In this document: positions 56,906 to 64,000 of the stretch, piece after piece | How the letters are laid out: each line of letters opens with the position of its first letter | Position numbering within the stretch: the stretch's first letter is position 1 | Assembly (NCBI GenBank): GCA_016722505.1 | Contig: JADKJH010000002.1 | Location: forward strand, 450,001-514,000 | DNA from: Holophagaceae bacterium | GTDB lineage: Bacteria > Acidobacteriota > Holophagae > Holophagales > Holophagaceae | Reading direction: 5' to 3' | Length of the DNA stretch: 64,000 bases | Position numbers and translations under genes: made by a program | The notes under the pieces: generated by a model | What the model was told of the DNA's origin: nothing | Databases searched by the model: none | What the model saw: the letters and a program-made list of their open reading frames with translations, nothing else

Positions 56906-57528
56906 GGTGTCGTCCTCAAATCTCGAACGGCAGAGCCGCCTGAGCTATCTTACGTGACTCAAGGCCCCATGCACGCCTGTTACAACCCCAAAGGCAATCA
57001 GCGACCGTTATGGATCCTTTGCCGCCAATTATTAATTATAATTGTGATGATCATCACAATGCCCATATATCACTAGACTTATTCAATGTGGTGTTGGATG
57101 AATGCATCCCCCGAATTCGACGAGATATCGAGACCCTTCGTTCAACAACAAAGGACTATCTTGACCCGAGGTATTTATGGGATAGAGTGCGGTAGATCCA
57201 TTCTCAACCTATCCCGAGGAAAGCGATGTTCGATCAGCGCGGTTCTCTTTGCATTTTCTGTGGAAACTCTTGCCTTAGCGTGGGGGCCCAGAAAGGTCTC
57301 ATCACCCTGGTAAAGCCACGCCAAGCCTTATTTCAAGGTTCGGTATATGGTGGCGGCATATTTCACAACCCAATCATTGGCCGGACCCGTGGCAGTCTCA
57401 ACACGCACCCGCAGGCCAGAAAAGGGGGAACGTGAGATCAGAACCCAACCACGATAGCCACCCCAAACAGCCGATGGCCGAACCAAATCGCAACCAATGC
57501 CTGAACCAAGCTACGGAGGCTCACCCAA
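56906..57528. other. Divergent intergenic region of about 620 bp
   Basis: This region lies between the metallophosphoesterase and the MHS transporter. It is richer in A/T than its surroundings around 57020-57090. It contains a perfect 20-bp palindrome (57041-57060, listed separately). A 69-codon frame at 57226-57435 has a purine-rich site before its ATG and begins MFDQRGSLCIFCGNSC, but composition and lack of similarity argue against a gene. I see no RNA gene. Confidence 0.5.
57041..57060. promoter_or_regulatory. CRP/FNR-type palindromic site
   Basis: ATTGTGATGATCATCACAAT is a perfect palindrome containing TGTGA-N6-TCACA, the consensus of CRP-family regulators. It lies in an A/T-rich stretch between the metallophosphoesterase start (56905) and the MHS transporter start (57529). 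The 469-base distance to the transporter suggests either an upstream promoter with a long leader or control of the divergent gene. A CRP homologue is not in the window. Confidence 0.55.
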
Positions 57529-59163
57529 ATGGCAATTGTCACTGAGAAAGTCGAAACCAAGGCCGCGATAACCCAGGAACAAAAACTGGTCATCACCGCT
57601 TCATCGGTAGGGACCATCTTCGAGTGGTACGACTTCTATCTATACGCGACCCTCGCACCGTTCTTTGCCACACTCTTCTTCCCAAAAGGCAATGAAACGG
57701 CTGCCCTTCTTTCCGCCTTCGCAACCTATGCGGTGGGCTTTCTGGTCAGGCCTTTCGGCGCCCTGGTATTCGGTCGAATCGGTGATTTGATCGGCCGCAA
57801 GTACACCTTCCTCGTGACGATCATCATCATGGGCCTCTCAACCTTCGCTGTTGGCCTGCTGCCGACCTTCGCGATGATCGGGTGGTGGGCCCCGATCATC
57901 CTGGTGACCCTTCGCGCGGCCCAGGGTCTTGCCCTCGGTGGCGAGTACGGTGGTGCTGCGACTTATGTCGCCGAGCACTCCCCACATGATAAGCGCGGGT
58001 TAAATACCAGTTGGATTCAAACCACAGCCACTGTCGGCTTCTTCCTAGCGCTGGCAATCATCCTCGCCTGCCGTTACTGGATGGCTAAAGAGGCCTTCGC
58101 CCAATGGGGCTGGAGAATTCCATTCTGGCTGTCGCTGGCACTGCTCGGCGTCTCCATCTACATCCGCCTCAAACTGAATGAATCCCCGGTTTTCAAGAAG
58201 ATGAAGGAAGAAGGCAAAACGTCCAAGGCACCTCTTTCCGATGCCTTCCTGAAATACCCCAACAACAAGTACACGTTGCTCGCCCTGCTCGGCGCTACTG
58301 CGGGCCAAGGCGTCGTGTGGTACACGGGTCAGTTCTATGCTCTGTTCTTCTTGCAGATCACATTGAAACTCGACTACCAGACCACGTACATATTGATTGG
58401 CGCATCGCTGCTCCTCGGCACGCCATTCTTCATCTTCTTCGGCTGGCTGTCGGACAAGATCGGCCGGTTGAAAATAATTCTAGCCGGCTGTCTGATCGCG
58501 GCAGTCACCTTCTTCCCGATGTTCAAGGCCCTTACCCACTACGTGAACCCGGCTCTGGAAGCATTCCAGAACAAGACCACGATCACGGTGGCTGCTGATC
58601 CAGCGAATGAGCATTTCAACCTCTTCGTTCTCCCCTCCACCAAGTATTCGGATGTGGACCGGGTGAATGATTTCTTCGCCAAGAATGGCCTTAGTTTCAA
58701 TAAGATCGCCCCCGTCCCTGGCAAGACGGTTGTGACTTACATTGGAACAACCACCATTGAAGGGCTGGATGCAGCGGCCATGACAAAGGCCTTGGCCGAT
58801 CAGGGCTATCCGGTAAAAGGCGCCGACCCAAAGCAGGTGAACTATGCAATGACCTTGCTCATTTTATGGATCTTCCTGATCTATGTCTGCATGGTCTACG
58901 GTCCCATTGCAGCCTTCCTGGTTGAATTGTTCCCGACCCGGATCCGCTACACGTCCATGTCCCTGCCCTACCACATCGGCAATGGCTGGTTCGGCGGCAT
59001 GCTGCCGCTCACTGCTACTGCGATGGTCGCCCTCAAGGGCAACATCTACTACGGCCTTTGGTATCCAGTCATTGTCTCGTTGATTACCGTCGTGATCGGT
59101 GCCCTCTTCCTGAAGGAAACGAAAGACCGCGATATCACGACGTACGACCACGGTGCTCACTAA
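57529..59163 (+). CDS. MFS transporter, metabolite:H+ symporter (MHS) type
   Basis: This 544-residue inner-membrane protein has about 12 helices. The MHS marks are FEWYDFYLYATLAPFFA in helix 1, GRIGDLIGRK in loop 2-3, and ALGGEYGGAATYVAE after helix 4, followed by the arm HSPHDKRG. An insertion of about 100 mostly hydrophilic residues (about 343-440, from HYVNPALEAF to KGADPKQVNYAM) lies between helices of the second half, on the periplasmic side by topology. Most MHS proteins (about 430-450 residues) lack this. Substrates in the family are organic acids, proline or betaine; acetate or another carboxylate is suggested by the nearby acs (inference). The gene ends with a clear terminator. Confidence 0.92.
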   Translation: MAIVTEKVETKAAITQEQKLVITASSVGTIFEWYDFYLYATLAPFFATLFFPKGNETAALLSAFATYAVGFLVRPFGALVFGRIGDLIGRKYTFLVTIIIMGLSTFAVGLLPTFAMIGWWAPIILVTLRAAQGLALGGEYGGAATYVAEHSPHDKRGLNTSWIQTTATVGFFLALAIILACRYWMAKEAFAQWGWRIPFWLSLALLGVSIYIRLKLNESPVFKKMKEEGKTSKAPLSDAFLKYPNNKYTLLALLGATAGQGVVWYTGQFYALFFLQITLKLDYQTTYILIGASLLLGTPFFIFFGWLSDKIGRLKIILAGCLIAAVTFFPMFKALTHYVNPALEAFQNKTTITVAADPANEHFNLFVLPSTKYSDVDRVNDFFAKNGLSFNKIAPVPGKTVVTYIGTTTIEGLDAAAMTKALADQGYPVKGADPKQVNYAMTLLILWIFLIYVCMVYGPIAAFLVELFPTRIRYTSMSLPYHIGNGWFGGMLPLTATAMVALKGNIYYGLWYPVIVSLITVVIGALFLKETKDRDITTYDHGAH

Positions 59164-59190
59164 GCTTTTTAGCATCGTTGTTACAACAAT

Positions 59191-59227
59191 CGCCCGGCGA
59201 ATGGTTCTACATTCACCGGGCGTTTTT
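59191..59227 (+). terminator. Rho-independent terminator of the MHS transporter gene
   Basis: CGCCCGGCGAATG and CATTCACCGGGCG pair with one internal mismatch around a GTTCTA-type loop, followed by TTTTT. It lies 27 bases after the transporter stop. Confidence 0.9.
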
Positions 59228-59250
59228 GTTTACTCAGAATCGAAAAGTTC

Positions 59251-59285
59251 CCCAAAAAACAGCGCCCTCATCAGAGGGCGCTGTT
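59251..59285 (-). terminator. Rho-independent terminator of the ribosomal-protein operon
   Basis: On the minus strand a 12-bp perfect stem (AACAGCGCCCTC at 59258-59269 with its complement at 59274-59285) has a 4-base loop and runs into TTTTTT. It begins 18 bases beyond the rplQ stop and ends the secY-to-rplQ transcription unit. Confidence 0.9.
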
Positions 59286-59303
59286 CAGGGATTTCCTATT
59301 TAT

Positions 59304-59696
59304 TTACTCGCCTTCGGGTTCAACCGCATCGGGCAAGGTGTAGTCCACCAGCTCGATGAGGGCCATTTCGGCGCCGTCACCCAGACGGGTGTCCATCTTC
59401 AGGATACGGGTGTAGCCGCCGGGCCGGGCGTCGAAACGCGCCTTGAACTCGGTGCTGAAAAGCTTTTGCACGGCAGTCCTGTTGCCGAGCCGGGACATCG
59501 CCAGACGGCGGTTGGCTACGGAATCAGTCTTGCTGAGAGTGATGAAAGGCTCTGCGAACTTGCGGAGCTCTTTGGCCTTCACGATAGTGGTCTCGATGCG
59601 CTCATGGGTGATGAGGGCAATGGCGAGGTTCTTCATGAGGGCTTTGCGCTGGTTGCTGGGACGGCCCAGGCGCTTGCCGGCGACGTTATGACGCAT
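59304..59696 (-). CDS. rplQ: 50S ribosomal protein L17
   Basis: This 130-residue large-subunit protein has the canonical start MRHNVAGKRLGR, the NLAIALITHERIETT core and GGYTRILK. A short acidic C-terminal extension (DAVEPEGE) follows the core. TAAGGAGCC lies 5-6 bases before the ATG. It is the last gene of the alpha-type operon, 11 bases after rpoA and just before the terminator. Confidence 0.98.
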   Translation of the reverse strand: MRHNVAGKRLGRPSNQRKALMKNLAIALITHERIETTIVKAKELRKFAEPFITLSKTDSVANRRLAMSRLGNRTAVQKLFSTEFKARFDARPGGYTRILKMDTRLGDGAEMALIELVDYTLPDAVEPEGE

Positions 59697-59707
59697 GGTG
59701 TGGCTCC

Positions 59708-60679
59708 TTAGACTTCTTGCTCAAGCCGCATGCCCAAGGACAGGCCGATACGGGCCAATTCGTCCTTGATTTCTTGCAGCGACTTTTTGCCGAAGTTCTT
59801 GGTCTTCATCAGTTCGGCTTCGGTGCGCTGCACCAATTCACCGATGGTTGTGATGGAAGCGTTGCGAAGGCAATTGTTGGCGCGAACCGACAATTCGAGT
59901 TCTTCGACGGACTTGCCGAGCCAGGCATTGACCTGCTCACCCGACATGACCGGAGCGGACATGTCGATGTCGGCAAAGTCTTCATCCTGCCTTGCGAACA
60001 CCAGGAAGTGTTCGCGCAGGACAAGGGCCGCATCCGACACTGCGTCCTTCGGGGACACGGTGCCGTTGGTCCATACCTGGAGCGTGAGCTTTTCATAATC
60101 GGTGCTTTGGCCCACGCGGGCCGGCTCGACGATGTAGTTCACGCGGATCACTGGGCTGTGGTTTGAATCCATGGGAATGAAGCCCAGGCCCAGGGTTTCG
60201 TCGTGATTGCGGTCGGCGGTGACAAATCCACGGTTCATGGATACGACGATCTCCAATTCCAGGTCGCCTTCTTCGCCTAGGGTGGCGATGTGGATGTCGG
60301 GATTGACGACGTCCACGTTCTGGTTGGTGCGGATGGCGCCAGACTTGACGATGCCTTCGCCCTTGGAAGAGAGCGTGAGGATCTGGCGTTCGCTGCTGTG
60401 GACCTTGAAAGGAACTTCCTTCAAGTTCAACAGGATGTGGGTGATGTCTTCCCAGACGCCAGGCAGGGTCGTGAATTCGTGCTGCACGCCCTTGATGCGC
60501 AAATGGGTGACCGCACCGCCCTGGATGCTGCTGAGCAGCACCCGGCGCATGGCATGGCCGACGGTGGTGGCAAAGCCACGCTCGAAGGGAAAGGCCACGA
60601 ACTCGCCGTAGGTGTCGCTCAGGTTGGCCTGATTGACTTCGGCGAAACGCGGGCGCTGGAAATCGCTGAGGTTCAGCAT
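59708..60679 (-). CDS. rpoA: RNA polymerase alpha subunit
   Basis: This 323-residue subunit has the N-terminal assembly domain (about 1-230, with FPFERGFATTVGHAMRRVLLSS) and the C-terminal DNA/activator-binding domain (about 245-323, with LELSVRANNCLRNASI and NFGKKSLQEI) joined by a linker. A GGGAGGGGA ribosome site precedes the ATG. It lies between rpsD and rplQ in the conserved order. Confidence 0.98.
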   Translation of the reverse strand: MLNLSDFQRPRFAEVNQANLSDTYGEFVAFPFERGFATTVGHAMRRVLLSSIQGGAVTHLRIKGVQHEFTTLPGVWEDITHILLNLKEVPFKVHSSERQILTLSSKGEGIVKSGAIRTNQNVDVVNPDIHIATLGEEGDLELEIVVSMNRGFVTADRNHDETLGLGFIPMDSNHSPVIRVNYIVEPARVGQSTDYEKLTLQVWTNGTVSPKDAVSDAALVLREHFLVFARQDEDFADIDMSAPVMSGEQVNAWLGKSVEELELSVRANNCLRNASITTIGELVQRTEAELMKTKNFGKKSLQEIKDELARIGLSLGMRLEQEV

Positions 60680-60692
60680 GTATTCCCCTCCC

Positions 60693-61325
60693 TTACTTGC
60701 TGTAGAGCTCGACGATCAACTGTTCGTTGATGTCAAGCGTGATGTCTTCCCGAGTGGGAGACGCGATGACTTGGCCCTTGAAGGCGCCGCCGTCGAGAGT
60801 AAGCCATTTGGGAATGCCCCGGCCAGCCGCGGTTTCCACTGAGGTTTTTACGCCCTCATTGGCTTTCGCACGCTCACCGAGTTCGATGCTGTGGCCGGTC
60901 TTGGTTTGGAAAGACGGGATATCCACCCGCTTGCCATCCACCCTGACGTGGCCGTGCATGACCATTTGGCGGGCAGCGGCCCGGCTGGCAGCGAGACCCA
61001 GACGGTAGACAACGTTGTCCAAACGGCTTTCAAGGAACCCCAACAGGTTGTGGCCCGTGACGCCCTTTTTGGCATCGGACTTTTGGAAGTAAAGACGGAA
61101 CTGCTTCTCTAGCACACCGTAAATACGCTTCACTTTCTGCTTTTCGCGTAGCTGAAGGGCATAGCCGGTGGGCTTCTTCAATTTTCCCGCGCCGTGCTGG
61201 CCGGGGAGTTTGCCCTTGCGGGTCTCGAAAGAGCACTTCTCTTTGAAGCAGCGTTCGCCCTTCAGGTAGAGTTTCATGCCTTCGCGGCGGCAGAGGCGGC
61301 AAACGGCATCATTGTAACGAGCCAT
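60693..61325 (-). CDS. rpsD: 30S ribosomal protein S4, zinc-ligand form
   Basis: This 210-residue small-subunit assembly protein has an N-terminal region with C9, C12, C26 and C31 (CRLC, then CFKEKC), the zinc-binding 'C+' form of S4. The S4 RNA-binding domain lies at about 98-160 (SRLDNVVYRLGLAASRAAARQ). GAGGAG lies 7 bases before the ATG. S4 can act as a translational repressor in this operon in some bacteria; no such structure was identified here. Confidence 0.98.
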   Translation of the reverse strand: MARYNDAVCRLCRREGMKLYLKGERCFKEKCSFETRKGKLPGQHGAGKLKKPTGYALQLREKQKVKRIYGVLEKQFRLYFQKSDAKKGVTGHNLLGFLESRLDNVVYRLGLAASRAAARQMVMHGHVRVDGKRVDIPSFQTKTGHSIELGERAKANEGVKTSVETAAGRGIPKWLTLDGGAFKGQVIASPTREDITLDINEQLIVELYSK

Positions 61326-61341
61326 GGAATGTCTCCTCTAG

Positions 61342-61749
61342 TTAGACGCGGCGCCGCTTGGGCGGGCGGCAACCATTGTGGGGAATGGGGGTGACGTCGC
61401 GGATGCTGGTCACGGAAATACCGGCGGCATTGATGGCGCGGATCGCGCTCTCACGGCCTGCGCCGGGTCCCTTGACGCGCACATCGGCGCTGCGGATGCC
61501 ATGTTCCTTGGCGGCCTCGGCGGCCACACCTGCGGCCACCTGGGCGGCGAAGGGCGTGCCCTTGCGGGTGCCACGGAAATTCTGGTTCCCGCTGGAAGCC
61601 CAGGCGAGCATGTTCCCCATGGGGTCGGAAATCGAAATGATCGTGTTGTTGAAGGAAGCCTGGACATGCACCACGCCGTGGGGCACGTTCTTTTTTTCCT
61701 TCTTTTTGACCACCTTCTTGCCGGCGGTCCGGGTCTGTGTCTTAGCCAT
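61342..61749 (-). CDS. rpsK: 30S ribosomal protein S11
   Basis: This 135-residue protein of the 30S platform has a Lys-rich N terminus (TAGKKVVKKKEKKN), then GVVHVQASFNNTI, DPMGNMLAWASSG, GPGAGRESAIRA and the C-terminal DVTPIPHNGCRPPKRRRV. AAGGA precedes the ATG by about 7 bases. It lies between rpsM and rpsD as usual. Confidence 0.98.
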   Translation of the reverse strand: MAKTQTRTAGKKVVKKKEKKNVPHGVVHVQASFNNTIISISDPMGNMLAWASSGNQNFRGTRKGTPFAAQVAAGVAAEAAKEHGIRSADVRVKGPGAGRESAIRAINAAGISVTSIRDVTPIPHNGCRPPKRRRV

Positions 61750-61765
61750 GTCGGATCCTTAAGCT

Positions 61766-62134
61766 CTACTTCTTCTTGCCGGCGACGGTCTTGCGCTTGC
61801 CCTTGCGGGTTCGCGCGTTGGTGTGCGTGCGCTGGCCGCGGACCGGTAGGCCCTTGCGGTGGCGCAAGCCGCGATAGCTTCCGATGTCCATCAGCCGCTT
61901 GATGTCCAGGCTGATGTTCTTGCGGAGATCGCCTTCGACGGTTTCGTCGGTGGTGATCACCTTGCGGATGCGACCCACCTCGTCCTCGGTGAGATCCCGC
62001 ACCTTCGTGCCGAACTCCACCTTGGCCTTGGTGAGGATGGTGTGGGCCTTGGCGCGGCCGATCCCGTAGATGTAGGTCAGCGCGATCTCGATGCGCTTGC
62101 CGACGGGAAGGTCAATGCCTGCGATGCGTGCCAT
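61766..62134 (-). CDS. rpsM: 30S ribosomal protein S13
   Basis: This 122-residue protein of the 30S head contacts tRNA in the P site. MARIAGIDLP at the start, YIYGIGRAKA in the helix-two-turn-helix, SYRGLRHRKGLPVRGQ, and a basic C-terminal tail TRKGKRKTVAGKKK are canonical. AAGGAG, overlapping the rpmJ stop region, serves as its ribosome site. Confidence 0.98.
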   Translation of the reverse strand: MARIAGIDLPVGKRIEIALTYIYGIGRAKAHTILTKAKVEFGTKVRDLTEDEVGRIRKVITTDETVEGDLRKNISLDIKRLMDIGSYRGLRHRKGLPVRGQRTHTNARTRKGKRKTVAGKKK

Positions 62135-62143
62135 TGATGCTCC

Positions 62144-62260
62144 TTATCCCTGACGCTGCTTGTGCTTGGGGTTCTTCTTGCAGATGATCCGGATGATGCC
62201 TTCACGGCGGACCACTTTGCAGTGTTCGCACAGCTTCTTGACAGAGGGCCGAACTTTCAT
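62144..62260 (-). CDS. rpmJ: 50S ribosomal protein L36
   Basis: This 38-residue zinc-ribbon protein of the large subunit begins MKVRPSVKKLCEHC and ends KKNPKHKQRQG. The four zinc ligands C11, C14, C27 and H33 are all present, so this is the zinc-binding form. It lies between infA (21 bases) and rpsM (9 bases), the standard order. Confidence 0.98.
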   Translation of the reverse strand: MKVRPSVKKLCEHCKVVRREGIIRIICKKNPKHKQRQG

Positions 62261-62281
62261 GGGTGACCTCTCGATTAGGGG

Positions 62282-62500
62282 TTATTTGAAACGGTAGATG
62301 ATGCGGCCACGGGACAGATCGTACGGGGTGACCTCAACGAGGACCCGATCGCCCGGAAGGATGCGGATGAAGTTCTTGCGCATCTTGCCACTGATGTGTG
62401 CGAGCACCTGATGCTTGTTCTCCAGTTCGACGCGAAACACCGCGTTGGGCAGGGATTCCACCACTGTGGCTTCGAGCTCAATGGCTTCTTCTTTGCTCAA
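62282..62500 (-). CDS. infA: Translation initiation factor IF-1
   Basis: This 72-residue OB-fold protein, MSKEEAIELEATVVESLPN to YRFK, binds the 30S A site during initiation. It starts at a TTG overlapping the adk stop (TTGA), with GGAG 6 bases upstream inside adk. The conserved GKMRKNFIRILPGD and SRGRIIYRFK segments are intact. There is no map gene between adk and infA, unlike in many bacteria. Confidence 0.97.
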   Translation of the reverse strand: MSKEEAIELEATVVESLPNAVFRVELENKHQVLAHISGKMRKNFIRILPGDRVLVEVTPYDLSRGRIIYRFK

Positions 62501-63153
62501 GCGGACTCCGCGAACAGCTGAACCAGGGATTCAAACACCTGTTCCGGGGCGAGATTGCCATCCACGGAACGGAAGTTCGGTTTGCGCTCGTAGAAGCCCA
62601 GAAGCGGCTGGAAGGTGGCGTTGAATTCCGCCATCCGGCTACGAAAGGCTTCCGCGGTATCGTCGGAACGGTGCTTCAGCGGACTGCCGCACAGATCACA
62701 GATGCCGTCTTGCTTGGGGGGCTTGGTTTCCATGTGATAGATGGCGCCGCAGTCGTTGTTGCTGCATACGCGGCGGCCCACCACACGGGCTTCAAGCGCT
62801 CCATCGGGGACTGCGACGCTTAACACGTACCCAAGTCCGATCAGTTGGGTGGAGAGGAATTCCCCCAGTGCCTCGGCCTGTTGAAGAGTACGTGGATAAC
62901 CGTCGAACAAGACATCGCCTTCGAACCCCTGTCGCAGCCGCGCAAACACGAGTCCGTTAACGGTGTCATCATCCACCAATTTGCCACTGGCCATGATCGC
63001 TTTCGCTCTCAGGCCAATCTCTGTTCCTTTCGAAACAGCGTCTCTTAGAATATCACCAGTGGATAGGTGATTCAATTTGAACTTTTCCACCAGACGTTTC
63101 GCCTGGGTTCCTTTTCCCGAGCCCGGAGGCCCTAGCAGGATATGCACCTTCAT
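62497..63153 (-). CDS. adk: Adenylate kinase, long LID form with zinc site
   Basis: This 218-residue enzyme interconverts ATP + AMP and 2 ADP. It has the P-loop GPPGSGKGTQAKRL, the LSTGDILR AMP-binding segment, FDGYPRTLQQAE, and a long LID with four cysteines (CSNNDC, then CDLC) that probably bind zinc. Tyr replaces the more usual Phe in FDGFPR. The ATG shares a base with the secY stop. Coupling between secY and infA is the common operon order. Confidence 0.97.
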   Translation of the reverse strand: MKVHILLGPPGSGKGTQAKRLVEKFKLNHLSTGDILRDAVSKGTEIGLRAKAIMASGKLVDDDTVNGLVFARLRQGFEGDVLFDGYPRTLQQAEALGEFLSTQLIGLGYVLSVAVPDGALEARVVGRRVCSNNDCGAIYHMETKPPKQDGICDLCGSPLKHRSDDTAEAFRSRMAEFNATFQPLLGFYERKPNFRSVDGNLAPEQVFESLVQLFAESA

Positions 63154-64000
63154 CAGGCGTTCTCCGACCGGGTGCTCAGGCGTGAACCCGGACCCGCGGT
63201 AGGAGCGACACCAGAGCGCGTGCGGACACGGCCCTTTTCCAGGAAACCGTCATACTTGCGCATGATCTGGTAGCTCTCGATCTGGGCCACGGTATCCAGC
63301 GCCACGCCAACCACGATCAGCAGTGAAGTCCCGCCGTAATAGAAATTGATGCCCGAGATGCTGTTCGTGAGGATCAGCGGCACGATGGAAACCACACCCA
63401 GATAGATGGCGCCGACGAAGGTGAGCTTCGACAGGATGCCGTCAAGGTAGGCCGAAGTCTCCTTGCCTGGTCGGATGCCGGGGATATACCCGCCGGATTT
63501 CTTCATGTTGTCGGCAGTCTCATCGGGGTTGAACACGATCGAGGTGTAGAAGAACGCGAAGAACATGGTCACGCCGATGAAGATGAGCGTGTAGACCCAG
63601 AAGTGGCTCCTCGGATTCACCCAATCGGAGGCTTTCGCAAGGAATTCCCATTTGAAAAACTGGGCGATGGTGGCCGGGAAGAAGATGATCGAGCCCGCGA
63701 AGATGACCGGCATCACGCCAGCGGTGTTCACTTTCAGGGGCATGTAGGAACTGCGCTGGCTCGCCATGCGGCTGGCATCGGCCCGCCTCGCATAGTGGAT
63801 GGGAATGTTGCGGTAGGCGCTTTCAATCATCACCACAGCGATGAGCACCGCGAACATGGCGGCGAAAAGCAGCAGGAAGATGCCGGGCGGCGGAACCGTG
63901 CCGGTATTCGCCAGCGAGTCCTTGAACAATTTGCCGAGGGTCGTCACGCCGGCCGGAAGGCCCGCGACGATGCCCGCGAAAATCAAAAGGGAAATTCCGT
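63153..64000 (-). CDS. secY: Protein translocase subunit SecY, C-terminal part
   Basis: The minus-strand gene runs off the right edge; about 282 C-terminal residues are visible. The frame is open through to the window edge (GISLLIFAGIVAGLP), so the apparent start at 63986 is internal. The segment covers roughly transmembrane helices 4 or 5 to 10 of the Sec61/SecY channel, with RRADASRMASQRSSYMPLKVN and the conserved IPGIRPGKETSAYLD loop. It forms the inner-membrane translocon and leads the adk-infA-rpmJ-rpsM-rpsK-rpsD-rpoA-rplQ genes. Confidence 0.97.
   Translation of the reverse strand, partial: GISLLIFAGIVAGLPAGVTTLGKLFKDSLANTGTVPPPGIFLLLFAAMFAVLIAVVMIESAYRNIPIHYARRADASRMASQRSSYMPLKVNTAGVMPVIFAGSIIFFPATIAQFFKWEFLAKASDWVNPRSHFWVYTLIFIGVTMFFAFFYTSIVFNPDETADNMKKSGGYIPGIRPGKETSAYLDGILSKLTFVGAIYLGVVSIVPLILTNSISGINFYYGGTSLLIVVGVALDTVAQIESYQIMRKYDGFLEKGRVRTRSGVAPTAGPGSRLSTRSENA

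Noticed and set aside
57226..57435. A 69-codon frame starting MFDQRGSLCIFCGNSC with a purine-rich upstream site
   Set aside because: The Cys pattern is tempting, but the rest is unlike a folded protein and the region looks like a promoter/leader.

Overview
The window is high-GC, gene-dense bacterial chromosome. Gene content suggests a Gram-negative, heterotrophic Acidobacteriota of the Holophaga/Geothrix type: OprP-like outer-membrane porins, a MetF fused to a homocysteine-methyltransferase-like domain, and many secreted M4/M16 peptidases and lipoproteins. This placement is inferred from recall of gene families, with no search run. No rRNA, tRNA, CRISPR array, prophage or insertion sequence was recognised.

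Layout. (1) 1-3.3 kb: the tail of a secreted M4 metallopeptidase, a metal-sensor-like two-component system, and a tiny Cys/His-rich exported protein encoded tail to tail with it. (2) 3.4-6.1 kb: recN, divergent from a lone 2-oxoacid dehydrogenase E1-beta gene. (3) 6.1-17 kb: a methionine block led by a SAM-I riboswitch: metY, metX, lysC and a short-chain dehydrogenase (all overlapping), then a MetF fusion overlapping a [2Fe-2S] ferredoxin gene, a repeat-bounded gap, and cobalamin-dependent metH. (4) 17.2-24.8 kb: three exported proteins on the minus strand (M4 peptidase, M23-like lipoprotein, seven-repeat propeller lipoprotein), divergent from a winged-helix/TPR regulator. (5) 25.6-31.7 kb: a uracil-DNA-glycosylase-like protein, an M16 peptidase, an RluA-type pseudouridine synthase with a long basic tail, and a FabG-like reductase. 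(6) 31.7-37.8 kb: a VIT/vWA protein translationally coupled to an exported His/Cys-dyad protein, divergent from a second two-component system. (7) 37.9-46.9 kb: folD, rimP-nusA-infB, hppD, a purine nucleoside phosphorylase and a DUF456 protein. (8) 47-52.4 kb: a DUF3810-type membrane protein and three porins. (9) 52.6-59.2 kb: metallophosphoesterase, kinase-USP fusion and acs on one strand, and an MHS-type transporter on the other. (10) 59.3-64 kb: secY-adk-infA-rpmJ-rpsM-rpsK-rpsD-rpoA-rplQ, read leftwards.

How the genes work together. The methionine block joins aspartate activation (LysC), homoserine acetylation (MetX), direct sulfhydrylation (MetY), methyl-folate supply (MetF fusion, with FolD elsewhere in the window) and methyl transfer (MetH). 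The riboswitch should shut it down when SAM is abundant.

Data quality. Three conserved genes (metY, infB and one porin) are broken only by single-base shifts, mostly in C or G runs. metY has two that compensate each other. I read these mainly as consensus errors rather than true pseudogenes and give them full-length coordinates.

The best leads for new biology are the VIT/vWA plus CHAT-like pair, the MetF fusion that lacks two of three zinc cysteines and is coupled to a ferredoxin, the 10-residue-periodic Cys protein, and the kinase-USP fusion.
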